A DNA stretch of 64,000 nucleotides from Bin87 sp965232895 (lineage in GTDB: Bacteria; Chloroflexota; Dehalococcoidia; Lucifugimonadales; UBA3495): assembly GCA_965232895.1 (NCBI GenBank), contig OZ247430.1, forward strand, positions 3,162,001 through 3,226,000. Reading direction: 5' to 3'. The notes beneath the pieces were generated by a model. That model saw only the letters and a list, made by a program, of their open reading frames with translations, made no database searches and was not told the origin of the DNA. Both the position numbers and the translations under genes were made by a program. Of the stretch, positions 34,014 through 42,801 are shown piece after piece. Position 1 is the stretch's first letter. Each line of letters starts with the position of its first letter.

Positions 34014-34934
34014 ATGACCACCCCCACCGCGACTCCCGCCATCAATACTACTCCGGCCGACGAGTTGTATCGTCAACGCGGTTTGATCGGCCGTGCATGG
34101 TCAACCACTCGCCAGTACCCGGTCATACCGCTGCTCATCCTGGCGATCATGCTGATCATTCCGGCGATCTTCGCCAATCTGATCTCCCCGCACGATCCGA
34201 CGGATGTGAATCTGCGCGACCGTCTGCTGCCTCCGGCGTGGCAGGAAGGCGGCAGTTGGCAGTATGTGTTGGGCACTGACCGGCAGGGTTTCGACATCCT
34301 GAGCCGCATTATCCACGGCGCCCGGATTTCGCTGTCCATCTCCCTGCTGGCAATCGCCCTTGGCGGCGGCGTGGGAACGGTACTGGGCCTGCTGGCAGCC
34401 TACGGTGGAGGCTGGGTCGACAACCTGATCATGCGGATCGTCGACATCAAGCTGGCGTTCCCATCAATACTCTTAGCGCTGGTCTTGGTGGCGGTCAGCG
34501 GACCCGGCTTCCAGACCGTGGTGCTGGTCATCGCGCTGCTGCTGTGGGCGAGATTCGCCCGGATGGTACGGGGCGAGGCCCTGGCCGTGAAGCAGCAGGA
34601 CTTCATCGCCCGGGCTCAGGTCGCGGGCGCGTCTCCCACGCGCATCATGACGCGGCACATTTTCCCCAACGTGGTAAACACCGTCGTTGTCCTGGCCACC
34701 CTGGAGGTTGGCCACGTCATCATCCTGGAATCTACACTGAGTTTCCTTGGCGCGGGGCTGGTGAAACCGACACCCGCGTGGGGCCTGATGGTAGCCGACG
34801 GTCGGGCGTTGATAGTTACGGCCTGGTGGTTGTTCTTCTTCCCGACCATGGCCATCGTGCTCACCGTGCTTTCGATGAACCTGCTCGGTGACTGGCTTCG
34901 CGACCGGCTTGACCCCAAGCTGCGCAACGTGTAG
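34014..34934 (+). CDS. DppC-type ABC transporter permease
   Basis: 306 residues. N-terminal cytoplasmic part then a first helix VIPLLILAIMLIIPAIFANL, LLPPAWQEGGSWQYVLGTDRQGFDILSRIIHGARISL, and the EAA loop VKQQDFIARAQVAGASPTRIMTRHIFPN. Typical DppC/OppC. The usual DppD and DppF ATPase genes do not follow; instead a PQQ-like propeller gene does, so ATPases must come from elsewhere in the genome. Confidence 0.93.
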   Translation: MTTPTATPAINTTPADELYRQRGLIGRAWSTTRQYPVIPLLILAIMLIIPAIFANLISPHDPTDVNLRDRLLPPAWQEGGSWQYVLGTDRQGFDILSRIIHGARISLSISLLAIALGGGVGTVLGLLAAYGGGWVDNLIMRIVDIKLAFPSILLALVLVAVSGPGFQTVVLVIALLLWARFARMVRGEALAVKQQDFIARAQVAGASPTRIMTRHIFPNVVNTVVVLATLEVGHVIILESTLSFLGAGLVKPTPAWGLMVADGRALIVTAWWLFFFPTMAIVLTVLSMNLLGDWLRDRLDPKLRNV

Positions 34935-35016
34935 CTTGAATCGCAAATAACGCATCATGACGGCGGGGTGTGTTATCGCATCCCGCCGCTACTTTGACAT
35001 TTTCAACCGGACTGAC

Positions 35017-36420
35017 ATGGCCGCCTCACCGGAAAATCCCTCGGAACTCGCACCGCCGGACTCCACAGACAACGAACCTGCCGAAAGCCTCCTGCCCGAT
35101 TGGGCGCAGGAGGCGCCGCGCCGACGACGGTTCATTTCCAGGCGCAACGGACTGATCGCTTTCGTGGCGCTGGTGGTAGCAGGCTTCCTGGTCTGGATCA
35201 ATTTCCCCTTCATTCCGGACCCGGTGATCCTGCTGGGCCGCCAGCCCGAGATGGTCTTCGATTCCGTCTCGTCCGGACCGGAATGGACCATGCACGGGCG
35301 CAACCTGAGCCAGACGCGTTACGTATCCGACGTGCTCGACGAGCCCCGGGGGCAGTTGGTTTGGAGCGCCGAAACCGGCCCAGCGACATTGGCCGCGCCG
35401 ATCGTTTCCGACGGGCGCATTTACCTTGGCGCGCATTTCCGCATCGCGGCGCTTGACGCTCAAACCGGAGACGAAGTCGCGTCCATGCCTGCCACCGGCC
35501 CCATAGGTAACTCGTTGGCATTGGCTAACGGCGCCTTGTACTACACCATGCCCGATCGCCGGCTGGTTGCGCGAGATGCTGAGACCCAGCAAATACTCTG
35601 GGAATACCAGATGGGTGACGCCACGTCGGGCCCTGTTGCCGTGGCCGACGGCATCGTGTACGCGGGCGCGCTGGACGGCGTCACCTACGCCGTCAACGCA
35701 ACGACCGGCGAACTGGTATGGAAGCACGAATCCCTTGGAGAAGTTCGATCTCCCGCAGCCCTGTCCGAGCATTTCGCGTTCGTGGCCTCGGCTGACCGCA
35801 GTCTGTACGCGCTGGACTCCCGGACCGGTCAGGAGCGCGCCAGGTTCCGGACCGGAGCCGCGCTGGCTACAGCACCCGTAACGGCCAATGACCTGGCGTA
35901 TTTCGTGTCCGAACGGCAGCTATTTGCAATGGAAGCCGACGCCCTGGAATATCCGGGACAATACGCCGTCACGCGCACGTGGTCGCAACTCTGGCTCTGG
36001 GGATTCCCGTTGCCGGCGCCGCCTTCACAGCCCGGCGACAAATGGCGGTTCGGGTCGGACTATCCCGATGGCTTCCCTTCGCGTCAGAAAAGGACCGAGG
36101 GCATCATCTCCGCCCCGGCCGTCGCGGGAGACTCCCTGTACGTCGGCGATACATTGGGGAAGTTGTACGCCGTAGACGCCATCACCGGCGCCGAGCAATG
36201 GCAGTTCCAGGGCGAGGACACCATCCTTGTGTCGCCCATCGCGGTGGGCAACCTCGTGATCTACGGAGACATGGCTGGCTGGCTGTACGGACTGGACAGA
36301 TCCGATGGCGCGGAGCGCTGGCGACTCAAATTGCCGGCCGGCGTCCGCACCGAGCCAGTCTATGCCGCAGGTCAACTGCTGGTGCGCACCGACGACGGAG
36401 CGCTCCACGCAATCAGGTGA
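35017..36420 (+). CDS. PQQ-like beta-propeller protein, membrane anchored
   Basis: 467 residues from ATG 35017; the frame extends to 34957 without support. One membrane helix (about 45-66, FVALVVAGFLVWINFPFI) anchors it with the rest outside. Repeats such as GRIYLGAHFRIAALDAQTGDEVA, GIVYAGALDGVTYAVNATTGELVW and DSLYVGDTLGKLYAVDAITGAEQW are PQQ/BamB-type blades. No methanol-dehydrogenase catalytic residues are evident, so it is probably structural or binding rather than an enzyme. It may belong to the transporter operon. Confidence 0.82.
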   Translation: MAASPENPSELAPPDSTDNEPAESLLPDWAQEAPRRRRFISRRNGLIAFVALVVAGFLVWINFPFIPDPVILLGRQPEMVFDSVSSGPEWTMHGRNLSQTRYVSDVLDEPRGQLVWSAETGPATLAAPIVSDGRIYLGAHFRIAALDAQTGDEVASMPATGPIGNSLALANGALYYTMPDRRLVARDAETQQILWEYQMGDATSGPVAVADGIVYAGALDGVTYAVNATTGELVWKHESLGEVRSPAALSEHFAFVASADRSLYALDSRTGQERARFRTGAALATAPVTANDLAYFVSERQLFAMEADALEYPGQYAVTRTWSQLWLWGFPLPAPPSQPGDKWRFGSDYPDGFPSRQKRTEGIISAPAVAGDSLYVGDTLGKLYAVDAITGAEQWQFQGEDTILVSPIAVGNLVIYGDMAGWLYGLDRSDGAERWRLKLPAGVRTEPVYAAGQLLVRTDDGALHAIR

Positions 36421-36426
36421 CGGACC

Positions 36427-37209
36427 CTATTGGGCGGTATAGCCTCCGTCGATGACGAGCTCGCTACCGGTCATGAAGGACGATTCGTCGGACGCCAGGA
36501 ACAGCACTCCGTTGGCAATGTCGTCCACGGTACCGATGCGGCCGACGGGTGTGGCGTCAATGCGCATCTGCCTTATTTCCGGATCGGACATCATGTGCTC
36601 GGTCATCGCGGTGTCGATGTAGCCGGGATGGACCGAATTGCACCGGATGTTGTCGCCGGCGTACTGGACTGCGGTGGACTTGGTGAGCAGGCGCACCGCG
36701 CCTTTGGAACTGGCATAGGCGGAACCGGCTCCGGAGCCCGGACCGAGTCCGACCAGACCGGCGATGGACGATATGTTGACGATGGATCCGCCGCCGGACG
36801 TGCGCATGGCAGAGAGCGCCGCGCGGGTCCCCAGGAAAACGCCCTTGCCGTTGACATCCATGATTTGGTCCCACACTTCGGCCGGCGCCTCGTGGATGCG
36901 CGGGGCGTTCGTGCCGCCGATGTTGGTGCTGCCCACTCCGGCGTTGTTGACCAGGATGTCCAGTTTTCCGTAGCGGCTGACTGCCTCGGTTACGGCGTCG
37001 GCCCACTGGTCGGCGTCGGTGACGTCAAGATGCACGAATGTGGCCCTTCCGCCCAATTCGCGGATCTCGGCCTCCAGCTTCATGCCTTCGTCGTCCAGGA
37101 TGTCGCCGATAACTACGGCCGCGCCTTCCTGCACGAACAGCCGGGCCTCGGCAGCGCCCTGGCCGCGCGCGCCGCCGCTGATGAGGGCAACTTTTCCTTC
37201 AAGTCGCAT
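36427..37209 (-). CDS. Short-chain dehydrogenase/reductase (SDR)
   Basis: 260 residues, classic SDR. ISGGARGQGAAEARLF gives the Gly-rich NAD(P) motif (about 10-25), DILVNNAGVG the NNAG motif, SIVNISSIAGL the catalytic serine, and SAYASSKGAVRLLTK the YxxxK pair. VHPGYIDTAMTEHM and VLFLASDESSFMTGSELVIDGGYTAQ close the family pattern. It oxidises or reduces an alcohol/ketone; similar to bile acid and cyclohexanol-type SDRs, substrate unknown. It converges with the PQQ-like gene. Confidence 0.93.
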   Translation of the reverse strand: MRLEGKVALISGGARGQGAAEARLFVQEGAAVVIGDILDDEGMKLEAEIRELGGRATFVHLDVTDADQWADAVTEAVSRYGKLDILVNNAGVGSTNIGGTNAPRIHEAPAEVWDQIMDVNGKGVFLGTRAALSAMRTSGGGSIVNISSIAGLVGLGPGSGAGSAYASSKGAVRLLTKSTAVQYAGDNIRCNSVHPGYIDTAMTEHMMSDPEIRQMRIDATPVGRIGTVDDIANGVLFLASDESSFMTGSELVIDGGYTAQ

Positions 37210-37281
37210 GTTGAACCTCCTCGATTAAGTACGGAATTAGACCAATAGTAGCGCATCGCCGAGCGGATGGGGACAGGAGGA

Positions 37282-37911
37282 TTACCGTGCCCGGCAATGG
37301 CGAATTATCTCGTCGGTCAGACAGTCGATGCCCCGGCGTGGCGCCGCGATTACTCTGGAGTCGCCATTACAATCAAAATGGGATGAAACACGGTGCCCCA
37401 TGGGCGTACTTTGCCAGATGACGATGATGTCAGCCCAATTGCGATGGGATCGAAAGTAACGATCATCTCGCGCCTTTTTGCCATCAATAAAGCGCCATTG
37501 GACCGAACCGGAACATTTCCCCAGGATTTCGCGCTCTTTCCGCTCGGTGCCGCCAACAATCAGGATGCGCGGTTTGTTGGCGGCAGCCACGATTTGCGCC
37601 ATGCTCCGCAACGCTTTGGCGCTGGGATTCCCGTCGCAGATCTGGCAAGCGCGCTGCTCAACCAGAAGCAACGGCCTGACGGTATTCTCGGCCACAGCCT
37701 CCCTACGGCAATCACCGTTGTTGCAGTGCCAGCTGAAGTGTTCGCTGAGTGCCTGCCTGGCGCGGTCAACCTTGTTGCAGGCGATGTTGGGGCGGTTGGG
37801 GTTTTTCTGGATAATGTTGTTCTCAAATAAGGCATTGCGAGCGGTTTTCTGTGCGTCTTTACTGGTGATGCCTAGTTGACTGAGCATATTGTCGATTGAG
37901 ATGTTCCTCAT
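37282..37911 (-). CDS. DUF2325-like hypothetical protein
   Basis: 209 residues, not firmly recognised. The N-terminal region has two Cys/His clusters, WHCNNGDCRRE and CQICDGNPSA, probably binding zinc. The C-terminal half, PRILIVGGTERKEREIL then WADIIVIWQSTPMGHRVSSHF, has the GG and ADIVVI...H pattern of DUF2325. It is more AT-rich than its neighbours and may be acquired. Role unknown. Confidence 0.55.
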   Translation of the reverse strand: MRNISIDNMLSQLGITSKDAQKTARNALFENNIIQKNPNRPNIACNKVDRARQALSEHFSWHCNNGDCRREAVAENTVRPLLLVEQRACQICDGNPSAKALRSMAQIVAAANKPRILIVGGTERKEREILGKCSGSVQWRFIDGKKARDDRYFRSHRNWADIIVIWQSTPMGHRVSSHFDCNGDSRVIAAPRRGIDCLTDEIIRHCRAR

Positions 37912-38080
37912 CGGGCCTCCCCCTCGATAGGTAGATCAAAGGCCGGCTTGAAACCTGCCCTACTCGCTATGATAGCATCCTTAACTATCGCGGCAAGCAT
38001 TCCCGCTGAATGCAGAACCCGCTCCGACAATTGAGTATAATCAGTCCACTCGCAACACAGGCCGCCGGGAGGAACGCCGG

Positions 38081-38812
38081 ATGACCACCCCACAAGCCAA
38101 AGCCGGGTCCCCCACGGAGCAGTGGGAACCATACCCTCATCTGGAAAAAGAAGAAAAGGATATGCAGCAGGGCCCTCCTGAGGAAGACCTTACCGTCAAG
38201 TTGCGCTCCGCCCTTACCCCCGGCCGCCACTACCCTGTCCATCCAGACATTCTGATTGGCAGCGAAATCCCGATTTACTACGGCGACCGGGATCCGGTTA
38301 CCCGCCGGTTACCCAACGTCCGCCCGGACATCCTGATTGCCCTCAACGTCGATAGCTATGCCATCCGCCACCGCGTCGGATACGACCCGATACAGAACGG
38401 CAAGCCCCCGGACGTGGTGGTTGAAATCGCCTCGCCCAGCACCCACCGCATCGACTCCGGCCGCAAGCGCGACATTTACCAGATGCTGGGCGTACCGGAA
38501 TATTGGCGTTTCGACCCCACCGGCGGCATAATGTTCGGGCAGGCGGTCATCGGCGAACGGCTCAACGACGGGCGGTACGAACGGCTGCCCTTGCTGCGCT
38601 ACGATAGCGGTGTCACCGGCTCCACCAGCCCCCTGCTCAATCTGAACTTCCGCTACCGGGGCAACGAACTGTTCACCATCCACGACCCCGAAACCGGAAG
38701 GGAATATGAGCACCCAGAGCAGGAAAACAACCGCCTCAGGGAAAGCCAACTCGCAGTGGCGCGGGAAAACGCCCGCCTGCGGGAAGAGATCCGCCGCCTG
38801 CGGGGAAGCTAG
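38081..38812 (+). CDS. Uma2 family (DUF820) putative endonuclease with coiled-coil tail
   Basis: 243 residues. RRLPNVRPDILIALNVD and GKPPDVVVEIASPSTHRIDSGRKRDIYQMLGVPEYWRFDPT are the Uma2 core, with E-x-A in place of E-x-K and the lysine in RKRD. The last 50 residues (ENNRLRESQLAVARENARLREEIRRLR) form a charged coiled coil. Its role is unknown. It differs clearly from the Uma2 gene at 6946. Confidence 0.82.
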   Translation: MTTPQAKAGSPTEQWEPYPHLEKEEKDMQQGPPEEDLTVKLRSALTPGRHYPVHPDILIGSEIPIYYGDRDPVTRRLPNVRPDILIALNVDSYAIRHRVGYDPIQNGKPPDVVVEIASPSTHRIDSGRKRDIYQMLGVPEYWRFDPTGGIMFGQAVIGERLNDGRYERLPLLRYDSGVTGSTSPLLNLNFRYRGNELFTIHDPETGREYEHPEQENNRLRESQLAVARENARLREEIRRLRGS

Positions 38813-38840
38813 CGACGGCGGATCTCCGGGAAGGGAATAA

Positions 38841-39890
38841 CTAGCCCAGCGTCGTTGTCAAAACCCACATGGGTCGTTCGCCCACGGCGTAGGCGCCCAG
38901 CGGAGTCAGTTGCCCCGTATCGCCATCAATACTGTACGCAGCCAATTGGCCCGTTGCAGAACCGGCGGCAAAAACGAAACGTCCGGACGGGTCCAGGCTG
39001 AAGGCGCTGGGCACAGCCTCGGTGGCGGCGTGGCCGGCAGGGGTCAGGCGACCCTCGGAGTCGACGGTGAAGCTCGCGATGCTGTTATGCCCACGATTGG
39101 GCACGAACAGCAGGTTCCCGTCCGGCGAAAACTGGATCTGAGAGCAGGTGTTACGCTCGGTGACACCGGCCGGCAGCGTCGACACGGTCTCGAACGGCGC
39201 CAGTCGGCCTTCGCCATCGATTTGATATGAGGACACGCTGCAACCCTGCTCGTTGGAGAAGTAGACCAGGTCGAGGGTGGGATGGTAGGTGAGATGCCGA
39301 GGGCCGATCATGTCGCCCTGAGCCAGAATGGGCGGGTCGTTGGCGGTCAACGCGCCGCTGTCCGCGTCGAATCGGAACTGGTAGATGACGTTGGGCCCGG
39401 GAATGTTCTTGGGCGGCTCGAGGACGTTGTCCTGCTGTCGGGCGATGTGGGGAACGTAAGCGAACCGGTTCGAGCGGTCGGTCATCATCGCGTGAGCGCC
39501 GGAGTCGGTATCGACCACCGACGTGGCGGCGCCACCGAGGCTGCCATCGTCACCCAGGGGATGCACGGCGGCTTTGCCGTCGGCGTAGTATGACGAGAGC
39601 AGGAAGCGTCCGTTGCGATCGGTCGAGAGGAAGGCCGGCTGCCCGGGTGGGGTCACCGAACCGGTCTGGGTCAGCTCGCCCGTCTGCTGGTTGATGCTGT
39701 GGCTGGTGATCTCGGGGACCTCGCGATGGCCGGCGTACAGAGTTTGACGGTCAGGGCTGATGGCCAGCAGGGACGGCCCGCCGGAAACGATCTCCTCGCC
39801 AGCGATGGTCAGGGCGCCGCTGGATTCGTCCATGGTGAAGATGGACACCTTGTTGTCGTCCTGGGCTGCAACGTACACGTAGGTTGCCAT
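38841..39890 (-). CDS. Lactonase-family (YbhE/6-phosphogluconolactonase-like) propeller
   Basis: 349 residues. YVYVAAQDDNKVSIFTMDESSGAL, GGPSLLAISPDRQTLYAGH, GARxM-like DSGAHAMMTDRSNRFAYVPH, GPRHLTYHPTLDLVYFSNEQGCSVSSYQID and IQFSPDGNLLFVPNRGHNSIASF are the seven-bladed lactonase family pattern. Members hydrolyse 6-phosphogluconolactone or other lactones. No signal peptide, so cytoplasmic. It lies next to an LLM oxidoreductase on the same strand. Confidence 0.9.
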   Translation of the reverse strand: MATYVYVAAQDDNKVSIFTMDESSGALTIAGEEIVSGGPSLLAISPDRQTLYAGHREVPEITSHSINQQTGELTQTGSVTPPGQPAFLSTDRNGRFLLSSYYADGKAAVHPLGDDGSLGGAATSVVDTDSGAHAMMTDRSNRFAYVPHIARQQDNVLEPPKNIPGPNVIYQFRFDADSGALTANDPPILAQGDMIGPRHLTYHPTLDLVYFSNEQGCSVSSYQIDGEGRLAPFETVSTLPAGVTERNTCSQIQFSPDGNLLFVPNRGHNSIASFTVDSEGRLTPAGHAATEAVPSAFSLDPSGRFVFAAGSATGQLAAYSIDGDTGQLTPLGAYAVGERPMWVLTTTLG

Positions 39891-39962
39891 TGATGCTGCC
39901 TCCTGTTCGCGTGTGCGACGGCTCTGGCTGGATGACGATGGATGTCAAACGAAACATGGATT

Positions 39963-40814
39963 TCAGGGAAGCAGGGTTTCCGCCATGCTCTCCAACTGCT
40001 GGCCCATCTCCTCCTCAGAATCCGAGTGATTGGGCCATACGCAGACCCGCAGCGCGCCGGCGTTGAGGAAGTCGTCCACGGTCTGGCGGGTGGTATCCGG
40101 GGCCTGCCCGAACACGGAGATCGTAATCGCCTCCGGGTCACGTCCCCGCTCGGCGGCCAAGGTGTCCAGCTGCTTGCGGCTGTCCTCAATCTGTCCGGGG
40201 GTCGCGCGGTTGGGCAGCCAGCCGTCGCCGTAGCGCACCACACGGCGCAGCACGTTGCGGGCGTTCCCGCCCAGCAGAATGGGAGGGTGCGGATCCTGGG
40301 CAGGCTTGGGGTACATGTACACCGGTGGGAAGTTATAGTAGCGGCCGTGGAATTCGGCTTGATCCTCGGTCCAGAGGGCCTTCAGAGCGCCGACCGCTTC
40401 CTCGGTCTGGGTCCAGCGGTGGTCGAAGTCGCCGCCCATCATTTCGGTCTCTTCGCGGTTCCAGCCGGCCCCGATGCCGAAAACGAAGCGGCCGTTGCTG
40501 TGCTGGTCCAGCACCGAGATCTGCTTGGCGAGAATCAGTGGGTTGCGCTCAGGCAGCAGGGTGATGCCGGTGCACAGCTTGATCCTCTCAGTTACGGCCG
40601 CCGCCATCGCCAGGGACATGTATGGATCAGAAAAGTGGCGGTAGGTCCAGGGGATCTCGCCGCCGGTGGCCGGGAAGGGGCTCTCGCTATTGACCGGCAG
40701 AATGGGGTGCTCGTGGTACCAGATGGATTCGAAACCAAGTTCCTCGACCTTCTTGGCGATGAACGCCGGGTCGAGGGTGTAGGCCGGCAGCGGGACGATT
40801 ATTCCTACGGACAT
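39963..40814 (-). CDS. LLM class flavin/F420-dependent oxidoreductase
   Basis: 283 residues, bacterial luciferase-like TIM barrel. VEELGFESIWYHEHPILP, ERIKLCTGITLLPERNPLILAKQISVLDQHSNGRFVFGIGAGWNREE and PPILLGGNARNVLRRVVRYGDGWLP are the family hallmarks. The pattern is closest to the F420-dependent group. Substrate unknown. It and the lactonase-like gene are separated by about 70 bases and probably cotranscribed. Confidence 0.92.
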   Translation of the reverse strand: MSVGIIVPLPAYTLDPAFIAKKVEELGFESIWYHEHPILPVNSESPFPATGGEIPWTYRHFSDPYMSLAMAAAVTERIKLCTGITLLPERNPLILAKQISVLDQHSNGRFVFGIGAGWNREETEMMGGDFDHRWTQTEEAVGALKALWTEDQAEFHGRYYNFPPVYMYPKPAQDPHPPILLGGNARNVLRRVVRYGDGWLPNRATPGQIEDSRKQLDTLAAERGRDPEAITISVFGQAPDTTRQTVDDFLNAGALRVCVWPNHSDSEEEMGQQLESMAETLLP

Positions 40815-40948
40815 TACCTTGCTCCTTTGCGGCAGCGTTGCGAACGATCTGCGAAATCAGTTGTGATAGTGTGTCGGAGTTTATCAGACCCGGTCCACAA
40901 TGACAGCGCGCCCGCGCCGGATTGCAGGGCAATCGCACCATCGCCGTC

Positions 40949-41043
40949 ATTCCTGCGAAAGCAGGAATCCAGTGGTTGAATTTGTCAAATACACTTCAAA
41001 TTCTTTCATGCTATGACTAATGGACTCCGGCATTCGCCGGAGT
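40949..41043. repeat. Pair of inverted REP-like palindromes
   Basis: ATTCCTGC-GAAA-GCAGGAAT at 40949-40968 and ACTCCGGC-ATTC-GCCGGAGT at 41024-41043. With flanks, the second read backwards (GTCACTCCGGCGAATGCCGG) matches the first (GTCATTCCTGCGAAAGCAGG) at most positions, so the two are one repeat in opposite orientations, as in BIME elements. The rest of the 40815-41091 gap holds no gene. Confidence 0.7.
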
Positions 41044-41091
41044 GACGGGCGTGGAGCTTATGATGCGATTGTCCTGCGCAGGATTGGGACG

Positions 41092-42801
41092 CTATCGGCT
41101 CTTCGCTTCGAGCAGATTCTCCGCCAGTTGCCGGGCCGAGCCCAGGTCATGGACAAAGCGCTCAGCCGGAACGCGCCGGAACACGTTCAACGACCGCAGC
41201 GTCTCATCCACCGGACCGGAAAGATTAAGAACGATGCACTCCGTTTTGGCGGCGGCGGCGGCGTCGATCAATCTTTCGATGATCAGCGCCGCGCTGTCGT
41301 CCATGTGTACGGTATTGGAAAAGTCAAAGATGGTAACCTCGTGCTCCTGAATATCCGAGCCTATCAACCAGGCCAGCTCGTTGGCGGAGGCGAAGGAAAA
41401 TTCGCCGCGCAAATCGACGAGGCCCACCCGGGCCTGAAACTCATCGACATCGTCCGCGTTGGTGTCGCTGGGAAAAAACTCGCGATCCAGCAGGGGCACT
41501 GATATAACCCGTCCCAGCTCACGTTGTTCCCTGGCCCGCGCCCGCGCGAATCCGGCTACGATCAGCCCGATGGCGATGGCTGTGATTAGATCCACGAACA
41601 CCGTCAGGACCAGGGTGAGTACCATCACCAGCAGGTATTCCCGCTGGACGTGACGAATTCGGGTAAGGAGCCTCCAATCGATGATGTCCCAACCGACCTT
41701 GATCAGTATGCCGGACAACGCGGCCACCGGTATCGGTTCCGCGATCCATCCCAGGCCCAGCACCAGGGCGAGCAGCACCGCCGCGCACGTCACGCCGGAA
41801 ACGGGAGTGGTGCCGCCGGCCCGGACGTTCACGGTGGTGCCCGATGGCGCGCCCGCGCCGGGAAGAGCGCCCAGCGCCCCCGCGGCGACATTGGCGATGC
41901 CCTGGCCCACCAGTTCCCGGTTGAGTCGAGTGCGAGTGCGAGTGAGCGTGTCGGCCACCAGTGAAGCCACAAGACTGTTGACGGAGCCAATGAGCGCCAG
42001 CGTCAACGCCGGCTGTACGGCGGATAACAGCAGATCCGGCGCCAGCTCCGGCATATACAGCTCGGGCAACCCCTGCGGCAGTCTCCCGATGGTGGGGGCA
42101 TCGTGCAGCCACAGCGCGGCCATCGCTGTCCCGACCACCAGGGCCAACAGCGGGCCGGGTAGGAACCGACCCAGCCGGCGCGGCCAGAACATGCAGATCG
42201 CCAGGCACACCGCTCCAACAATTACGGCGTGCAGGTTCAGCCCTAAAACCGCCGCCGGCCAGACGCGGATGATGCCAAGCAGTCCTCCAGGGGCAGCAGG
42301 GGCTCCCAGGAATGGCAGCGTCTGAATGATTATGATGATGATGCCAATGCCGGAGGTAAACCCGGCGATCATCGAATAAGGGGTGTAGTTGATGAACCGC
42401 CCCACCCGCAACAGCCCCAACGCAACTTGGATCACCCCCGCCAGCATGACGATGGTGAAGGCTTCGGCCGGGCTCTGGGCGTGCTGGGTCAGCACGACCA
42501 TCATCGCCACCGTCATGGCAGCGGTCGAATACGCAATTCGGGCCGGCGTCCCACCGAAAACCGCCGCCAAAAACCCGACGGCGATAGCCCCGTACATGCC
42601 GGCGACGGGACCCAATCCCGTGGCCACGCCGTAAGCCAGCGCCATGGGAAGCACTGTCGCGGCGGTGGTCACGCCGCCGAACAGGTCCCCCGAAAGGGCA
42701 CGCGGGCTGTATCCCAGGCGAACCGGAATTCGTCGATTGCGCAACAAAGGACGTAGCCGCTGGATTGAGATCGCAGTTGCTAGCGACCGGACCTGATCCA
42801 C
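41092..42801 (-). CDS. SulP family anion transporter with STAS domain
   Basis: 569 residues. GDLFGGVTTAATVLPMALAYGVATGLGPVAGMYGAI at the start, some 10-12 membrane segments, then a C-terminal STAS domain (about 450-550: VGLVDLRGEFSFASANEL, VTIFDFSNTVHMDDSAALIIERL). SulP proteins move sulfate, bicarbonate or other anions. The transported anion is not clear. Its first 22 bases overlap the end of the GMC oxidoreductase gene upstream, so they are cotranscribed. Confidence 0.93.
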   Translation of the reverse strand: MDQVRSLATAISIQRLRPLLRNRRIPVRLGYSPRALSGDLFGGVTTAATVLPMALAYGVATGLGPVAGMYGAIAVGFLAAVFGGTPARIAYSTAAMTVAMMVVLTQHAQSPAEAFTIVMLAGVIQVALGLLRVGRFINYTPYSMIAGFTSGIGIIIIIIQTLPFLGAPAAPGGLLGIIRVWPAAVLGLNLHAVIVGAVCLAICMFWPRRLGRFLPGPLLALVVGTAMAALWLHDAPTIGRLPQGLPELYMPELAPDLLLSAVQPALTLALIGSVNSLVASLVADTLTRTRTRLNRELVGQGIANVAAGALGALPGAGAPSGTTVNVRAGGTTPVSGVTCAAVLLALVLGLGWIAEPIPVAALSGILIKVGWDIIDWRLLTRIRHVQREYLLVMVLTLVLTVFVDLITAIAIGLIVAGFARARAREQRELGRVISVPLLDREFFPSDTNADDVDEFQARVGLVDLRGEFSFASANELAWLIGSDIQEHEVTIFDFSNTVHMDDSAALIIERLIDAAAAAKTECIVLNLSGPVDETLRSLNVFRRVPAERFVHDLGSARQLAENLLEAKSR

